The notes beneath the pieces are model-generated. The model did no database searches. It saw only the letters and a program-made list of their open reading frames with translations, and was not told the DNA's origin. 64,000 nt of DNA from Ustulina deusta (taxonomy: Eukaryota > Ascomycota > Sordariomycetes > Xylariales > Xylariaceae): assembly GCA_023159155.1 (NCBI GenBank), contig JAJNNX010000003.1:248001-312000 (forward strand). Direction: 5' to 3'. Both the position numbers and the translations under genes were made by a program. Positions 1 through 11,073 of this stretch are shown one piece after another. How positions within the stretch are numbered: the first letter of the stretch is position 1; each line of letters begins with the position of its first letter.

Positions 1-12
1 CTAGTACGGTCC

Positions 13-849
13 ATGTATGGCAGGCTGCCGCGAGCTTCAGACAACCTTCCCATACCGTCTCAACACGCGCCTCCTAGAAGAATATCGACTGATACCGCCA
101 TATATAAAGCTATGACACTTCGAGCATCAGCTTTGATGTCTGGAAAATTGCCTCCCGATGGAACTGAGCCCTGTCTCTGGAACAATACTATTGGACCTCG
201 CATCGCGAATGTGCTCCTACGCGTGGCAAAGCGGAGTAGACCAAGCGCACTTGAAATCAGTGCTTACCTACACATGGTGCTGGTCGACTTCTTCATCGGC
301 GGTCACCGATCCCCAAAAGTCACAATAGAAAAATCATTTGGGGACTTTCTAATGGAAGGCACGCCCCAGGATACTGAGTGGGATAACTCAGTAATAAAGG
401 GAAAACCGCAGTTCTTAATTCTTAGAAGGGGCGAAGAACTGGTCGGTTCCCATTGGTACGTTATCATTGTTGATATCAATGCCAAAAAGGCCTATTGCTT
501 GGACTCAAAGGTAGACCAACACACGAAAACCAGCCACATCGAAGCCTTTTCCTGCCTCCAAAAAGCATGGGCTGTTCGGCTACCCCAGATCCCAGTACCG
601 GACAGAATGATCGAGCTTCATTCGTTCACTCAAAGCGATTACCATGGTAGTGGTTTTTTATGCCTATACCACATTATGCTGTTGTTTCGCAGGCCTCATG
701 GTCTAACGAAGCTCAAACATGGCAATATTACCATGCCTCAAGAATACCTTGATGATATTACCCAACCTGCCGAGAAATATATTGGAATCAAAGTTACGGA
801 TTGTTACGGCACATCTAATAGCTGCAGACACGTCAAGCGCCCGACTTGA
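13..849 (+). CDS. Ulp1/SENP-like (C48) cysteine-protease-like protein, possibly inactive and possibly 5'-truncated
   Basis: A 278-aa open frame from an ATG at 13; the frame is also open back to base 1, so the protein may start outside the window. The C-terminal half looks like a Ulp1 (SUMO/ubiquitin-like protease, family C48) core: G-S-H-W followed by a hydrophobic strand (about residues 154-160), an Asp in C-L-D-S (about 173) and a Gln in F-T-Q-S-D (about 207). These match the His, Asp and oxyanion Gln of the family. Where the family has Q-x-D/N-x(2-3)-C-G, this ORF has Q-S-D-Y-H-G-S-G, so the nucleophile position is Ser (codon AGT, one change from TGT). It may be a pseudo-protease, a decayed copy or a transposon-associated C48 gene. 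No intron is evident. The family call is from motif pattern only. Confidence 0.5.
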   Translation: MYGRLPRASDNLPIPSQHAPPRRISTDTAIYKAMTLRASALMSGKLPPDGTEPCLWNNTIGPRIANVLLRVAKRSRPSALEISAYLHMVLVDFFIGGHRSPKVTIEKSFGDFLMEGTPQDTEWDNSVIKGKPQFLILRRGEELVGSHWYVIIVDINAKKAYCLDSKVDQHTKTSHIEAFSCLQKAWAVRLPQIPVPDRMIELHSFTQSDYHGSGFLCLYHIMLLFRRPHGLTKLKHGNITMPQEYLDDITQPAEKYIGIKVTDCYGTSNSCRHVKRPT

Positions 850-1027
850 CTACGTTCTACTCTTAGTAGTGTTGCGGTATAGTGCTGCAGTTCTGTTCCG
901 TGACACGACACGGATCTATAAGCAAAGCAGCTCCAATTTCTAGGTCCAACTAGATATGGACCACTGTAATAACAACAATGGCCCAAAGCAAAAGTAAGTT
1001 TTAGTAAATCCGAGTCTTATATTACGC

Positions 1028-1028
<1 letters not shown>

Positions 1029-1058
<30 letters not shown>
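1029..1058 (+). repeat. Poly(A) tract of 30 bases
   Basis: An uninterrupted run of 30 A residues in AT-rich DNA about 180 bp after the stop of the C48-like ORF. It could be a simple homopolymer or the tail of an old retroposed copy. No target-site duplication was identified. Confidence 0.9.
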
Positions 1059-1061
<3 letters not shown>

Positions 1062-1714
1062 AACATGTCATCAGTATATAACAGGCCATAACGTTTTACA
1101 AAGGATTCAACGTTTGAAAAAATCATAGGAATAATGTCTACTTAAAAAAGGCAAGTAAAAAAACCGGTTGTATTTATTAAAGCAATACTAACAATTTTAA
1201 ATATTTAGTATCTTTTTTGATTAACTTTTGTGCTATAACGTTCTTACATTAAACCAGCTCTAATATAACACAAAGTTAAAGCTTGTCGAACAACATAGGT
1301 AGCTATACTACGGTATTTCTGATCTGAAATTTGCCCATGCTACCTGGATCCAAGAAACATATTGCCCCGCGTTTAGCCAGTGTTGTTATATATACTTCTT
1401 ACAAACAGCCCTTAAGGAGTACTTCCAACAACGGCTGGATCCTTTTTACCCTGACGAGTGGTAGAGATAGAAACAGGATAAAGCAAATGTAGCAGCAGTC
1501 AATGTTGCAAACCCTAAAGAACCTCATGATAAGAGAGCATAAGGGCCAAGCTAAGACTGAAGCATGACAGTGGTGATGTTTTCTGTTTTTAGCGTTGTGA
1601 TTACTCCGCACTATGTTTGGCATTGAATTCGTAGGTGTATGCTATTCGGGACTGGCTCTCCATTAGAATGCTTCATTTTCACTTTCGCTATCTCACTTGT
1701 CTAGATACCCCAAT

Positions 1715-1864
1715 CCCATATACCTGTCGGGATTTGGTCTAGCGGGAATTGTCTATATTCTCGCCGGCTTGGTGCTGTGGTCTTGCGCCGCCAGTTTAGG
1801 TGAAATGGCAACACTATTTTCTATAGGGATAATAATTCCCTCTAACAGCACTCTACGGATTTAA
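1715..1864 (+). pseudogene. Amino-acid permease (APC superfamily) fragment, degenerate
   Basis: In one plus frame the translation reads G-F-G-L-A-G-I-V-Y-I-L-A-G-L-V-L-W followed by S-L-G-E-M-A-T-L-F-S-I-G. This resembles the transmembrane 2 region of fungal amino-acid/GABA permeases, where a hydrophobic helix is followed by S-L-[GA]-E-[ML]-A-S-x-[YF]-P-x-x-G. The frame reaches a stop codon shortly after and no flanking permease sequence was found, so it is at most a short relic. A chance match in a hydrophobic frame cannot be excluded. Confidence 0.3.
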
Positions 1865-2769
1865 ATTTTAGGGTTTAGCCCCTCGCAGCTGGCAGCGAAG
1901 GGCAACGGACGAGCAGCAGATACCAACACCAGAAATAGCAACCTTAGTCCCAAGACGGGGGACAGCTTGCGCTTGTAGACACCGAGAATCCTTTTGCTTG
2001 GAAAAACATCAATGTTTCCGGTAGGTAGATACAGGTGTGGCAGAAGTAGGACAAAAGGTTATCTAGGTCGTAAATAGGTAGATAGAGGTTATCATAGTGA
2101 TGACGTGCGAGAGACGTTGACAATGGTTGTGTTGGGAGCTGAGGTCTGTTGGTAGGGAGGTACATGTACATAAATACATACCTATAGGTATCCTAGTGAG
2201 GTACCTAGGTACTTAGACCCCAAAGGAGCAGCGTTGGTGGTCATAGCTTTCGCCAGCGGGCGCTACACCGTGCTATACAGAGACCTGTGTACCCTCTCTA
2301 AGTACTTAGGTACCACACCTCACTGTAACTGACCTACTATCTAGTACCTAAGGTAGGTAGTTGTAAATAGCAGCGAAAACAAGATGACAGAAAGCAATTC
2401 GAGAGTCATGGAAAAGAGGAACAAGTTGGGTAATTGAATTAGTTTATGTAGTAGTTCAAGTGTGCCATGACATGCAGTCTCATGATTACGAGTATTGGAA
2501 CACCCACCCCCAGTTCCCGACGCTACAAAACATACCATACACTTCAGTCCATACCCAGCTCACCCGCTCTCCGTATCTCCGATGCTGAAATCCATCCCCC
2601 TTCACTGAAACGAACGGTAGAGCCGTATTTTTTGGGGGTGCTCATCACCAAGAACCCGACTCCCGGCTGTTCAGCCCCTGGTCTCTCGACGACTCTCACC
2701 CCCTCGCGCGCCTCGCCTAGGGCCAAGCTAGGCAGAAGGTATCTATCTAGTCGAGGCACGGTCGAGTCT

Positions 2770-3564
2770 TCACAACGTCGCCGTCTCTCTCCCATCTCTC
2801 TCCAGAACCTGCACCCAGATCTTCGCCGGCCCCTCTCCCTCTCCCTCTCCCTCCCCGCCCCCATCCTCGAGAGCGACTTCCTGACAATCTTCCACAGGGA
2901 CGTCGTTCGCGAACTGCACGACCACGAAATCGATCGTCGAATCCGGCGGCCCGAGAGCAACCATGGGCGCATGCCACGTCCCCGCACCGTACGTCACGGC
3001 CTGCTCGCCCGTCGCCACGAACGCCCTCAGCCTCCGCACGTCGGGCAGCCCGCGCCCCGGCAGCCCGGCCCCGTCCGGCGCGGGCAGGCCGTGGTCGTCT
3101 CCCGCGGGATCCAGCGTCGGCGCGACGATGACCAGATACCGCTTCGCCGCGTCCGCGGTGAGGGGGACGAAGGTCTGCGAGGTGAAGGGGTGACGCTCGA
3201 GGACGGCGACCCGGACCGCGTCCGCCTCCGCATCCGGTTCTCCCCCATCCCTCCTCGAGACGAGCGTCCGCGCGCCGCACACGAACATGGTCATCCTCGG
3301 AGTGCCCGGCTGCCGGCTCGGCGCCGAGCCGTAGAGGTCGCGCATGGACGCGATCGCCCTGTACTGGATGGCCGTCCCCTGGTTGGCCGAGACGGCGCCG
3401 CAGGGCAGTTGGCCGCGCGCGATTGTCTCGGGGGCCGTGTTGGAGGGCCTGGCCTCGGGCCGCGGGTTCGCGATCGCGTCGCCGAACGGCGCGAAGGCGT
3501 CCCGCGTGAGCGGCACCGCGGTGATTGCGACGGGCTCCGTGAGGGGCAGCGTCCGCACGAGCAT
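2770..3564 (-). CDS. DAL3: Ureidoglycolate lyase (allantoin/purine catabolism)
   Basis: An intronless 264-aa protein starting at the ATG at 3564. It matches the ureidoglycolate lyase family (yeast Dal3, bacterial AllA), which splits ureidoglycolate into glyoxylate and urea, the last step in recovering nitrogen from allantoin. Family hallmarks are visible: V-L-E-R-H-P-F-T-S-Q-T-F-V-P-L (about residues 120-135), Y-G-A-G-T-W-H-A-P-M (about 192-202) and D-F-V-V-V-Q-F-A-N-D-V-P-V-E-D-C (about 211-227). The order and spacing fit a cupin-like fold with metal/substrate His residues. The gene is very GC-rich compared with its surroundings. Near the C-terminus a Gly-Glu dipeptide repeat, from a CCCTCT-type DNA repeat at about 2834-2858, sits just before the conserved K-I-W-V end. 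It was probably expanded by slippage. Confidence 0.88.
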   Translation of the reverse strand: MLVRTLPLTEPVAITAVPLTRDAFAPFGDAIANPRPEARPSNTAPETIARGQLPCGAVSANQGTAIQYRAIASMRDLYGSAPSRQPGTPRMTMFVCGARTLVSRRDGGEPDAEADAVRVAVLERHPFTSQTFVPLTADAAKRYLVIVAPTLDPAGDDHGLPAPDGAGLPGRGLPDVRRLRAFVATGEQAVTYGAGTWHAPMVALGPPDSTIDFVVVQFANDVPVEDCQEVALEDGGGEGEGEGEGPAKIWVQVLERDGRETATL

Positions 3565-4325
3565 GGCGAGGTAGGTGCGCTTTTTTTACGTAGGTACCTA
3601 TCTATGACCGATTTGCTTGGTGGATATCTGGGCGCCTGGGCGATGTGACCCAGAACTGCCGGAGAGGAAGGGCTGTCGGGGGTTGGCGGGTCTGTGGATC
3701 AATCGGAGATAGGAAGATAGGCGAAAGATAACTTAGTACTACATACCTTAGGTAGGTACTTAGGCAGGCATTGGATTGGTGCTGTCGATAACCTCTATCT
3801 ACGGATCCGGCCTCGGCCTCGGCCCGGCCCGGCGTATCTGTGTTTCCAGCACGAGTACCCATATTCACTGTTCTACTTCAACGCTTCAAGGCGTTGGTGC
3901 TGTCTTGTTAAACACAATCCGTTCACGTGTATTTTCTCATGCGCCACGTTTCGAGGCTGCATACAACACTTGACCATCTTAATTGTCACCACGCTGATCA
4001 TATATCTCATCTTCGAGCACTCCATAAATGTGTGGGATCTCATGATCGATTGATATTAGAGCTATTCTGCTGTGAAAGGATCCCACGAGACCCCGTAGAC
4101 TACGGCCACTATTCCGACAAAAACAACCTTGATCTCATCTACCCCGATTTTGGTTCACTGCGCCGCGCCTCGGTTCACATCGCCCCAATTTTTGTCTGTC
4201 GCTTCCCCTCATACTCTCTATCCGCCACGTGCAGTCTAGAACTCCCGATTTTGCTGGACTAGCCAATTTTTCTCGTCCGTGAGCTTCCAAACCTCAGCAT
4301 CGGAAAGACCGGATGTAAGCTGTTC
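3565..4325. other. Intergenic region between ureidoglycolate lyase and DNMT5
   Basis: About 760 bp holding the presumed promoter of ureidoglycolate lyase and the 3' flank of DNMT5 (both genes on the minus strand). Visible are short TACCTTAGGTA-type inverted repeats (3744-3754) near the lyase start. No further gene is supported. Confidence 0.6.
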
Positions 4326-7300
4326 CTAGCAGCTCGTATCCAGTCCGCCAACCATCTCTGCATCTCCTTTCGAATCGGTACAGTGTTGCTCATCGACGAA
4401 ACATCCGACATCGTCCTTCTCCAGTCTGATAAAGGACCTTTTTCGTAACTGGAGGAGGTCGACTTCGAAGGTGTTCGCGGTGACAAAATAGTAGACACGC
4501 ACCTCTTTGCGTTGTCCGTGACGGACCACCCGCCCTTTGGCCTGTTTCACGTACTTTTCAAAGTCCTCTTGCTTTCCGAAAACGGGCGTACTACCGAACA
4601 TGACGTGATTCGCGTCTTGAAAGTTTGATCCGGCAGCCTCTTCACTGTTGAGCTTCAAGATGCGGACTCGTTCTGTATCCGGGTTCTGGCTGGCAGCGGA
4701 GATCGTTGCGTCAGACCCTGAGGGAGCATAAAATGCAATCCCATAGTGCTCTAGCAAGCAACAGATTTCTCGCTTCTGCTGATCAAACTGATAAAATACC
4801 AGGACCTTGTCGTTGCCCTGCTGGAGGATTCTATCAATTGTGCTGACGATCTTCCGTGACTTGGGGCTGACCTTTGGCGGTTCGTTGCCCTGAACTGCCA
4901 TCACAGGCGCGGGAGTGATATCTAATTTGCAGCGGTCAATCTGCTGAATAGGGATCGAGCGCTCATGGACACGAGCAGAGCAACCGCTTCCGCGCGGGTA
5001 CTTTTCGGATATGATCTGGCCACAATACTTAGCCTCCAGGTGCTTTGAGCAGATAAAATGACCACAATCCGGAATGAAGTGTAGATCGCTGCAAGCCTGC
5101 TCGCATGCATTGCACTTGCGCTCGTCATTTCGACAGAGGAGATTCTCGGCGGTTTTGACCCATTTCGCTGCGGCCATGACTTCTTCTTTCGCCTCGTCTA
5201 ATTTGATCATGATGTCGGTTATCTCCGATTCTGTTTCAGTATAGTCGCCACCACGAGTCCTCTTCCGAACTTGAAACCGCGGATACTTAGGTCTACCGTC
5301 GCGACCGCCCTTTCCGACCGTTGGGACCTCCCCGCGATTGTTTCCGGGCTGCTGGGATTTTGAATCGGCCGACGATTGCTTGCTTGTGACGAGTTCTTGT
5401 AGACGTTGTCGAGCTTGATCAGGAGATAGATGAGTAGTCAATATGCCGAGGTCGTGGAGTAAAGTGGCGATTTCAGAAGCTTCAAGCTTAGTGATGTAAT
5501 CTGCTGGCAGTTGAAAATAGGTCTTCCACACATCTGCTGGCATCTGCTTGCGGAGCATTGTAAAAAGTTCTTTGTGGAAAGCCGACGAAGTTCTCCCATC
5601 TGGTTGAATGCCGGCCAGCCATTGTGAACATTCCGCCAATTGTTCATTATCGAGAGAGCCGGTAACTGCCTTGAGGCCCTCTGGACCGCCAAAGGCCTCT
5701 GCGTTTGCATCTAGAATTGACCCAATGTGCCAAGCAAAATCCTCAACAAAGCTGGTCGCCGAATCATTTTTCTTACCTGGTTCTTGAAATCTTCGGAGAA
5801 CAAGCCAAATTGCTACATTGATAATGTGGTTCAGTCTCTTCTGGGCCTCCACTAGGTTCAGGCTCCGACTCAAGAGTAGACTTTCCATGTCGCCATCATC
5901 ATCGTCCGTGCAGTCGATGGATGCAATGTACGCGAGGGCCAGGCCGGCACGAGGTCCTCCCGCATTGGCGGAATCGCTGATGTCACTAGAGTCCACATTG
6001 TGGCTTGCCAATACCGCAAAAACGTCCAGGTTCGAATTGCGGAGGTCTCTTTGCATATCAAGATACCTCATAAGCTCGGAACGAGTCATATATGAACAAA
6101 TAGCGTTCTCGCACACCTTTATCGTACCCAAGCCTTCCTCGTCGAATGGGTTGGCACTGGTAAAATGTTGAAGGAATCTGTGCGCCTGTTCTACCCTTTC
6201 GCGTACGCTCTTGTCTGAATATAACTTGCCATACGACAGTTGCTTCTCTGTAGAGTTTTGACGCAAGAGACTTGGACCCTTTGTGATGAGAGGTAGCCCT
6301 GGGCGTAGCTTGACGGGCCTGGCGACGTGGACTCCTAACAGCTGCCCAATATCGCACACAGCCTTGACGTTGCTCGTCGGGGGCGTAGCTGATAGAACCC
6401 ACTTCGCATGAGCCTTTGCGTTCTTGAAGAACTGTGCGACACAAAAATTCTCATATGAGAACTCGTCGTAGATAACTCGAGCGAAGCTGAAGGCCTCGAG
6501 CACATAGAGAAACTTTTTTTTATCCTTGAAATCTTCCTCCGTTAGAGAGTTCGCTCTAGCCGTATCACTGTATTCCTTGCTCACGGTGGCTTCCTCTTGA
6601 CCATCAACAAGTTTTCCCGTTTTATCTTGACGGCGAATTTGGCAACCAAGACGTGTTGAGGCATTGTAGTAATCAGCCACAACCTCTTTCCAGGAATCTT
6701 GCAGGGTCTTCTGGCGGCGCTCAATTATCCCAAGTCGATTTGGGTTGAAAATAGCCGGGCTGAATCCCGAAAGATGGTTTCGGGCGTGCGTTGTTGCGTC
6801 TTCGTACCAATCCTGGAAAGCGCCAAGGACATTGGAATTTGTTGTATCCTTCACGCGATCAGTCCTGGGAATGTCTCGGGGGGGAGCCAGAGAGCCCGCA
6901 TATTTCCCGAGCCACTCATAATACGTGTCATCGAACACCGTCGTGCTTACAATGATAAGCCTGGCTGCCTGAAATTCATCAAGCCGCGTTGTCGACATTT
7001 TGGCTGTCTTAGGTTTTTTCGTGCGAGACGGAGGAGGCACCGCGCCACCAGATTCCGCCGTCTTGAGAATACCTTCCAGGTCACGGCGGTTTTTAATGAC
7101 TAGAACATCTGGACTCTTCAAACCGTGGAACTTGAATGCCTCTTTACACCATTGGTCGACCAAGTGTTTTGGAGCGAGCACAAGGGACGCAGCTAAAGCT
7201 AACGTGTTTCCTTTGTTGCCAGCCTGCTCTTGTTGGCATCTGGTCTGGTCAAAGCTTCGTTGGGCCTCCATGAGAGCAAGACTAATAACCGTTTTTCCGT

Positions 7301-10300
7301 AGCCGACATCATCGGCCAGAATACCGCCTGGACGCAGGACGTCACGCTCTGCGACAGCAAATACACGTAGGTTGAGAGGATCGAGCCTACACTCTTCGAT
7401 CTCGCGTTCGGTAAACCACGGGGCGTTGCGTTCTTTTTCCAGCATCCAATCCAAGGAAATCTCTTGCTGTTTAGTGAGGGCATATCCATTGACAAATACC
7501 TCGCGAGGTTTTGTCTTTCTCTCTCCCGGTAAACGCTGCAGAGATTTTCGGAAGGATTCAAATCTCAAATTCGGGATGTTTAAAGACCCCTTCTTGATGA
7601 CGACGGTTGTTCTGACCTTGGAAACTTCGCCTGAACAGCTCTTCAGCCGTGGCAAGTGATTTACTGCTCGATGCAGAAGCAAATCAACATTTACCTCGTA
7701 GTTCGCCCTCACTTCTTTCCAGCCTTTTCTATTATTATTGTCCTTGATATTTACGGCAACTTGAAGAGGCTCGCCAGACTTTCGGAGTTCTTCTTCGTAT
7801 ACACGCATTTCGCTAGAGAGGCAGTAAGGTTCACGAACGCTTGCATTCTTTGCGCCAGCTGTTGCCTTTTCCATCCAGTGAACGTCAGGTAGATCTGGGC
7901 AACATTGTTTACAACTCTCCGTGGTAGTTAGATGAATTTGACGTTCAATACCACCAAGATTGACGTTGACTGGAGCTAAGAGGCCAAAAAGGGCAGAGTA
8001 ATCTGATCGTGAAACAACAGTCCAGTTATTGGGACCCACCTGCTCATACTTCGACATGTATGTCTCGTCAAGCATGTTTGAATCAATACGAACACTTGCC
8101 AAAGTTCGTACTCTGTGACCTTCGCCGTTGAGTTGTAGCTCCGAGCGTCTGGGGACAAACCTAGAACCGGCCTGTCTCATGTAGCGCACGAAAGGAGACT
8201 GGAAAATGGGTTGACTTTGTGTAAGACCCTTCCAATATCCTTTGATCAAAAGGTTTGCCCGAGGCTCGACGGTCTGAGGAGTCCAGCCCGGCTGAAACTT
8301 TAGACAAAAATCGCGAAACTCGTGTTTGTCCAAGAGTTTACACTCATCCGAGATGACGTAGCAGTCCTCCTGGGGCGGGCCTGTCTTAGTAGGGTCTTTG
8401 AAAAGATACCGCTTAGGATCCTGGCTGCCGACATGCAGGCTGTCTTCTGCTGCATCGCACTCCGGATGGTGGTCATAGACACCCATGATAGATTGGATAT
8501 CGTCACGGATCGTGGCAGGGAGGTTTGCACGAGGGGTGCCTTTAATCTCGACGGAGCGGGAATGGCGTGTCACGTCGACATCAAAGGAGATTTCAGTGAA
8601 TACCCAAAATTCCCATTCATTCTGTTTTGGTATGAATCCATCCGCCGATGGATAGATGCGCACACGACCGAAAGGGCGCAACATCTGTGCCGCCGGTATT
8701 CCGAGATTCTTGATTAACAGCTGGCCACAAGAGGACCAGGGATCTAAGAACAGATACCACGTGACTGCTTTGTCTGAAATGACGGCTTGGAGATCAAAAG
8801 AGCACTGGCCATCTTTAGCTGAGTAACAGACCGTCACAGCTTCCGATATAAGGAGTTGGGTGTAGTAGAAAACAACTGATCGCAGGGAGTTGAGGAGCCG
8901 GCTTTGCAATTCAGGGACCTGGAAATCCGGACGAAATGGAATATGAGCGACCGTATTACTAATGAGGTTGGTTAAAGCTGTCGGGAAATGCTTCATCATT
9001 TCTTCAGGTGCTGCGTCGTACATGATTGGATCTTTGATAGACCCCAGAGGGCCGAATTGGTGCTTCGGATTGCCTGCACAGCTTGTACAGCGAGTAAAAT
9101 CGCAGACTCCGCAACGTACTAACTCGTCAGTACTATACTTGGCGCCACCGCTGCAGTAACAGTAGCGACGGCAACGTTTCGAGATATCGATAACTGCCTG
9201 CACATCACGGAACGGTTCCAGCCCACGGCTCCAGGTTTGGTTAGGTTCCACAGGTGGAGGCCGATACAGGGGCTGGTATGGCACAACGGCTTGGCTCTCA
9301 GTGGTGATTACCCTAAGTGGCGGCGACTTGAGCCTACTGCCGTGCAGATGAACAGCCAGGAGTAAGGAGAATAACGCAGCTCCAACAACCGTTGTGGACA
9401 TGGCATTGCCAGCTAAATCACGAAGCTCATCCTGAGACTCTCTGGATAGATCTAGATCTCGTATAGCCAAGCCCTGCATAGCGAGAGCTTCCTCACCAGA
9501 CAGAAGTCTGCCGTCCGCTACACAGATATTCACCCCACGAGGTGTTATACACCCGATGTGGCCAAAGTCACGGGGTCCTTGGCTGCGATCAATATTCTGA
9601 CTAACGTCAATGACCAGATGTTTGAACCTGATGTCACATCGTATGGTGACAGCGTATCGGAAGCGCAAGAAATATATGTCCAGACAGTCCAACGCGCGGC
9701 TGTTCAGACTGATGATAATAAGTTGATCAAGCCTGTCAAAAGGGGATTCAATTCCGCCGAGACCCCAAGCGGTCAAAGGGCGGCCGTTGCCTAGGTTATT
9801 CTGACGACGAACACGATGATGCCGCATCTTGCTTCGTTCCCAACTACTTTCTTTGCTAGGCTTCAAACTGTTGGCTATAGCCTTCTCAGCTTCGTCCTGG
9901 CGTGCTCTTATGGCTATCGGATCGTTAGGTGAGAGTAACCAGTGCTGCGCCGGTGTTGATGCACCCCGTTTCAAACTTGACAATTGAGTTTTCCACTCGA
10001 TGATTATTTGTTCCGCACAGCTTCCAAAGACTTGACGGTCCACAGCAACCACATAGCCACGATTCCTTGTCTGGGGAATGTAGTAGTCCTTGGTATCCAC
10101 GCTAATGTGTGTTGCCGCGTAATCGGCAGCATGGAGAAAGAGTCCACACATGACACTCCAGGGAGCTTTACATACGTTCTCCAAGATGACCATCTTCGGA
10201 CGGTGATTGTTAATGTAACACACAGTAGATAAGAAGGTGATGGTTGACTCTCCAATTTCTTTTCCGGTTGTTTGGATCTGTGCCGGGGTGATGCCATTTA

Positions 10301-11073
10301 GCCACTCCCGAAAGTCGTCGAAGAAGTCCTCCCGAAGAGGTGTGTTAGAACACCGGTTCTTATTCCACTCCTCAGTCAGAATTGCACCCGTATTCGTAAG
10401 CTGCAAACTATTCCTCTGTTTACTGTTGAGGCTTGAGAAATCAACACAGGATGTGCCGGCAACCAGAAGGTCGATGTCGCGGGGGATATCACAAAGACCT
10501 CCTAGAATGGTAGGACTGTAGATTGTCAGTACGGAATAGCCGAATGTCCATAAAGAGACACGAGGATTTGGAGGAAGAAAGTGATAAATAGAAAAGAAAA
10601 ACTCACGCAGCGGTAGCATTTCGATCAGACAAATCTACTACATCTCGAAAAATGATGCTGCCTGGAGCATTTCGAGAAATGTAAGCTTGTTTGAATGGCT
10701 CATTTTCGACGCTAAATAGATGGTTGACTTCAATGAATTTCCGACCATTGGTAACCAGCCAGGAAATATCTTTGATGAGTTTGAGCGCAAAGATTGGGGC
10801 CTCGGTTCCTGAGCACATCGTGCCAACTCGGAGTTCGAATCCCTTGTTATTAGCTATCGCGATTATTTCAGATTTGCGTTTAGACAACATGTCCTTGAAA
10901 GCATCGTGCACGTTTGTAATGGGCGGCAAGTCAAGCCTCAAACCGTTTTGCGACGACTGTTCTAGAGCAGCTGTGTCGTCAGGAGCTTGTGATGGCGACT
11001 GATTAGGCTGTGATGTTGTCCCAAGACGATTAGTAGCCGGTTGGGGCCTCCCGCCGCGTTGTCGCGGCGCCAT
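4326..11073 (-). CDS. DNMT5: DNMT5-type DNA (cytosine-5) methyltransferase with RING finger and SNF2 ATPase
   Basis: Exons 11073-10607 and 10515-4326 (91-bp intron with GTGAGT donor, CTGAC branch site and CTACAG acceptor) give 2218 aa. The N-terminus carries a C5-methylase: motif I G-T-M-C-S-G-T-E-A-P (about residue 103), motif IV V-A-G-T-S-C-V-D-F (DNMT5-style S-C in place of P-C), motif VI L-E-N-V, motif VIII Q-T-R-N-R and a late G-N-A motif. A Cys-rich finger lies near 605-645. It is followed by a SNF2 ATPase with Walker A G-Y-G-K-T (about 1220), D-E-F-S in the Walker B place (about 1500) and S-A-T-P-P, a RING-like C-x2-C...C-x-H-x2-C cluster (about 1950-2000), and a helicase C-terminal lobe ending in V-V-R-H-G-Q. 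This is the DNMT5 layout. In Cryptococcus, Dnmt5 maintains CpG methylation on hemimethylated DNA in an ATP-dependent way. No chromodomain is visible at the N-terminus. All catalytic motifs appear intact. Confidence 0.93.
10516..10606 (-). other. Intron in DNMT5
   Basis: Minus-strand GTGAGT at 10606, TACTGAC branch region, CTACAG ending at 10516. Removing 91 bp joins D-R-N-A-T-A to A-P-T-I-L-G-G-L-C and links methylase motif I to motif IV in one frame. Reading through would hit a stop at 10603. Confidence 0.88.

Larger units (their letters stand above)
850..2769. other. AT-rich intergenic stretch with relic sequence
   Basis: No complete gene is seen between the C48-like ORF and the 3' end of ureidoglycolate lyase. 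The first kilobase is strongly AT-rich with a long A run at 1029-1058. A short permease-like remnant lies near 1715-1864. The right half (about 2165-2360) holds several short inverted repeats of the TACCT...AGGTA type. The small ORFs here lack recognisable motifs. Confidence 0.6.

Noticed and set aside
2467..3648. 393-aa plus-strand ORF
   Set aside because: Antisense to ureidoglycolate lyase; low-complexity Arg/Pro-rich composition is the typical shadow of a GC-rich gene.
10826..10845. tRNA B-box-like GAGTTCGAATCCC
   Set aside because: Lies in the DNMT5 coding sequence next to methylase motif I; no cloverleaf arms.
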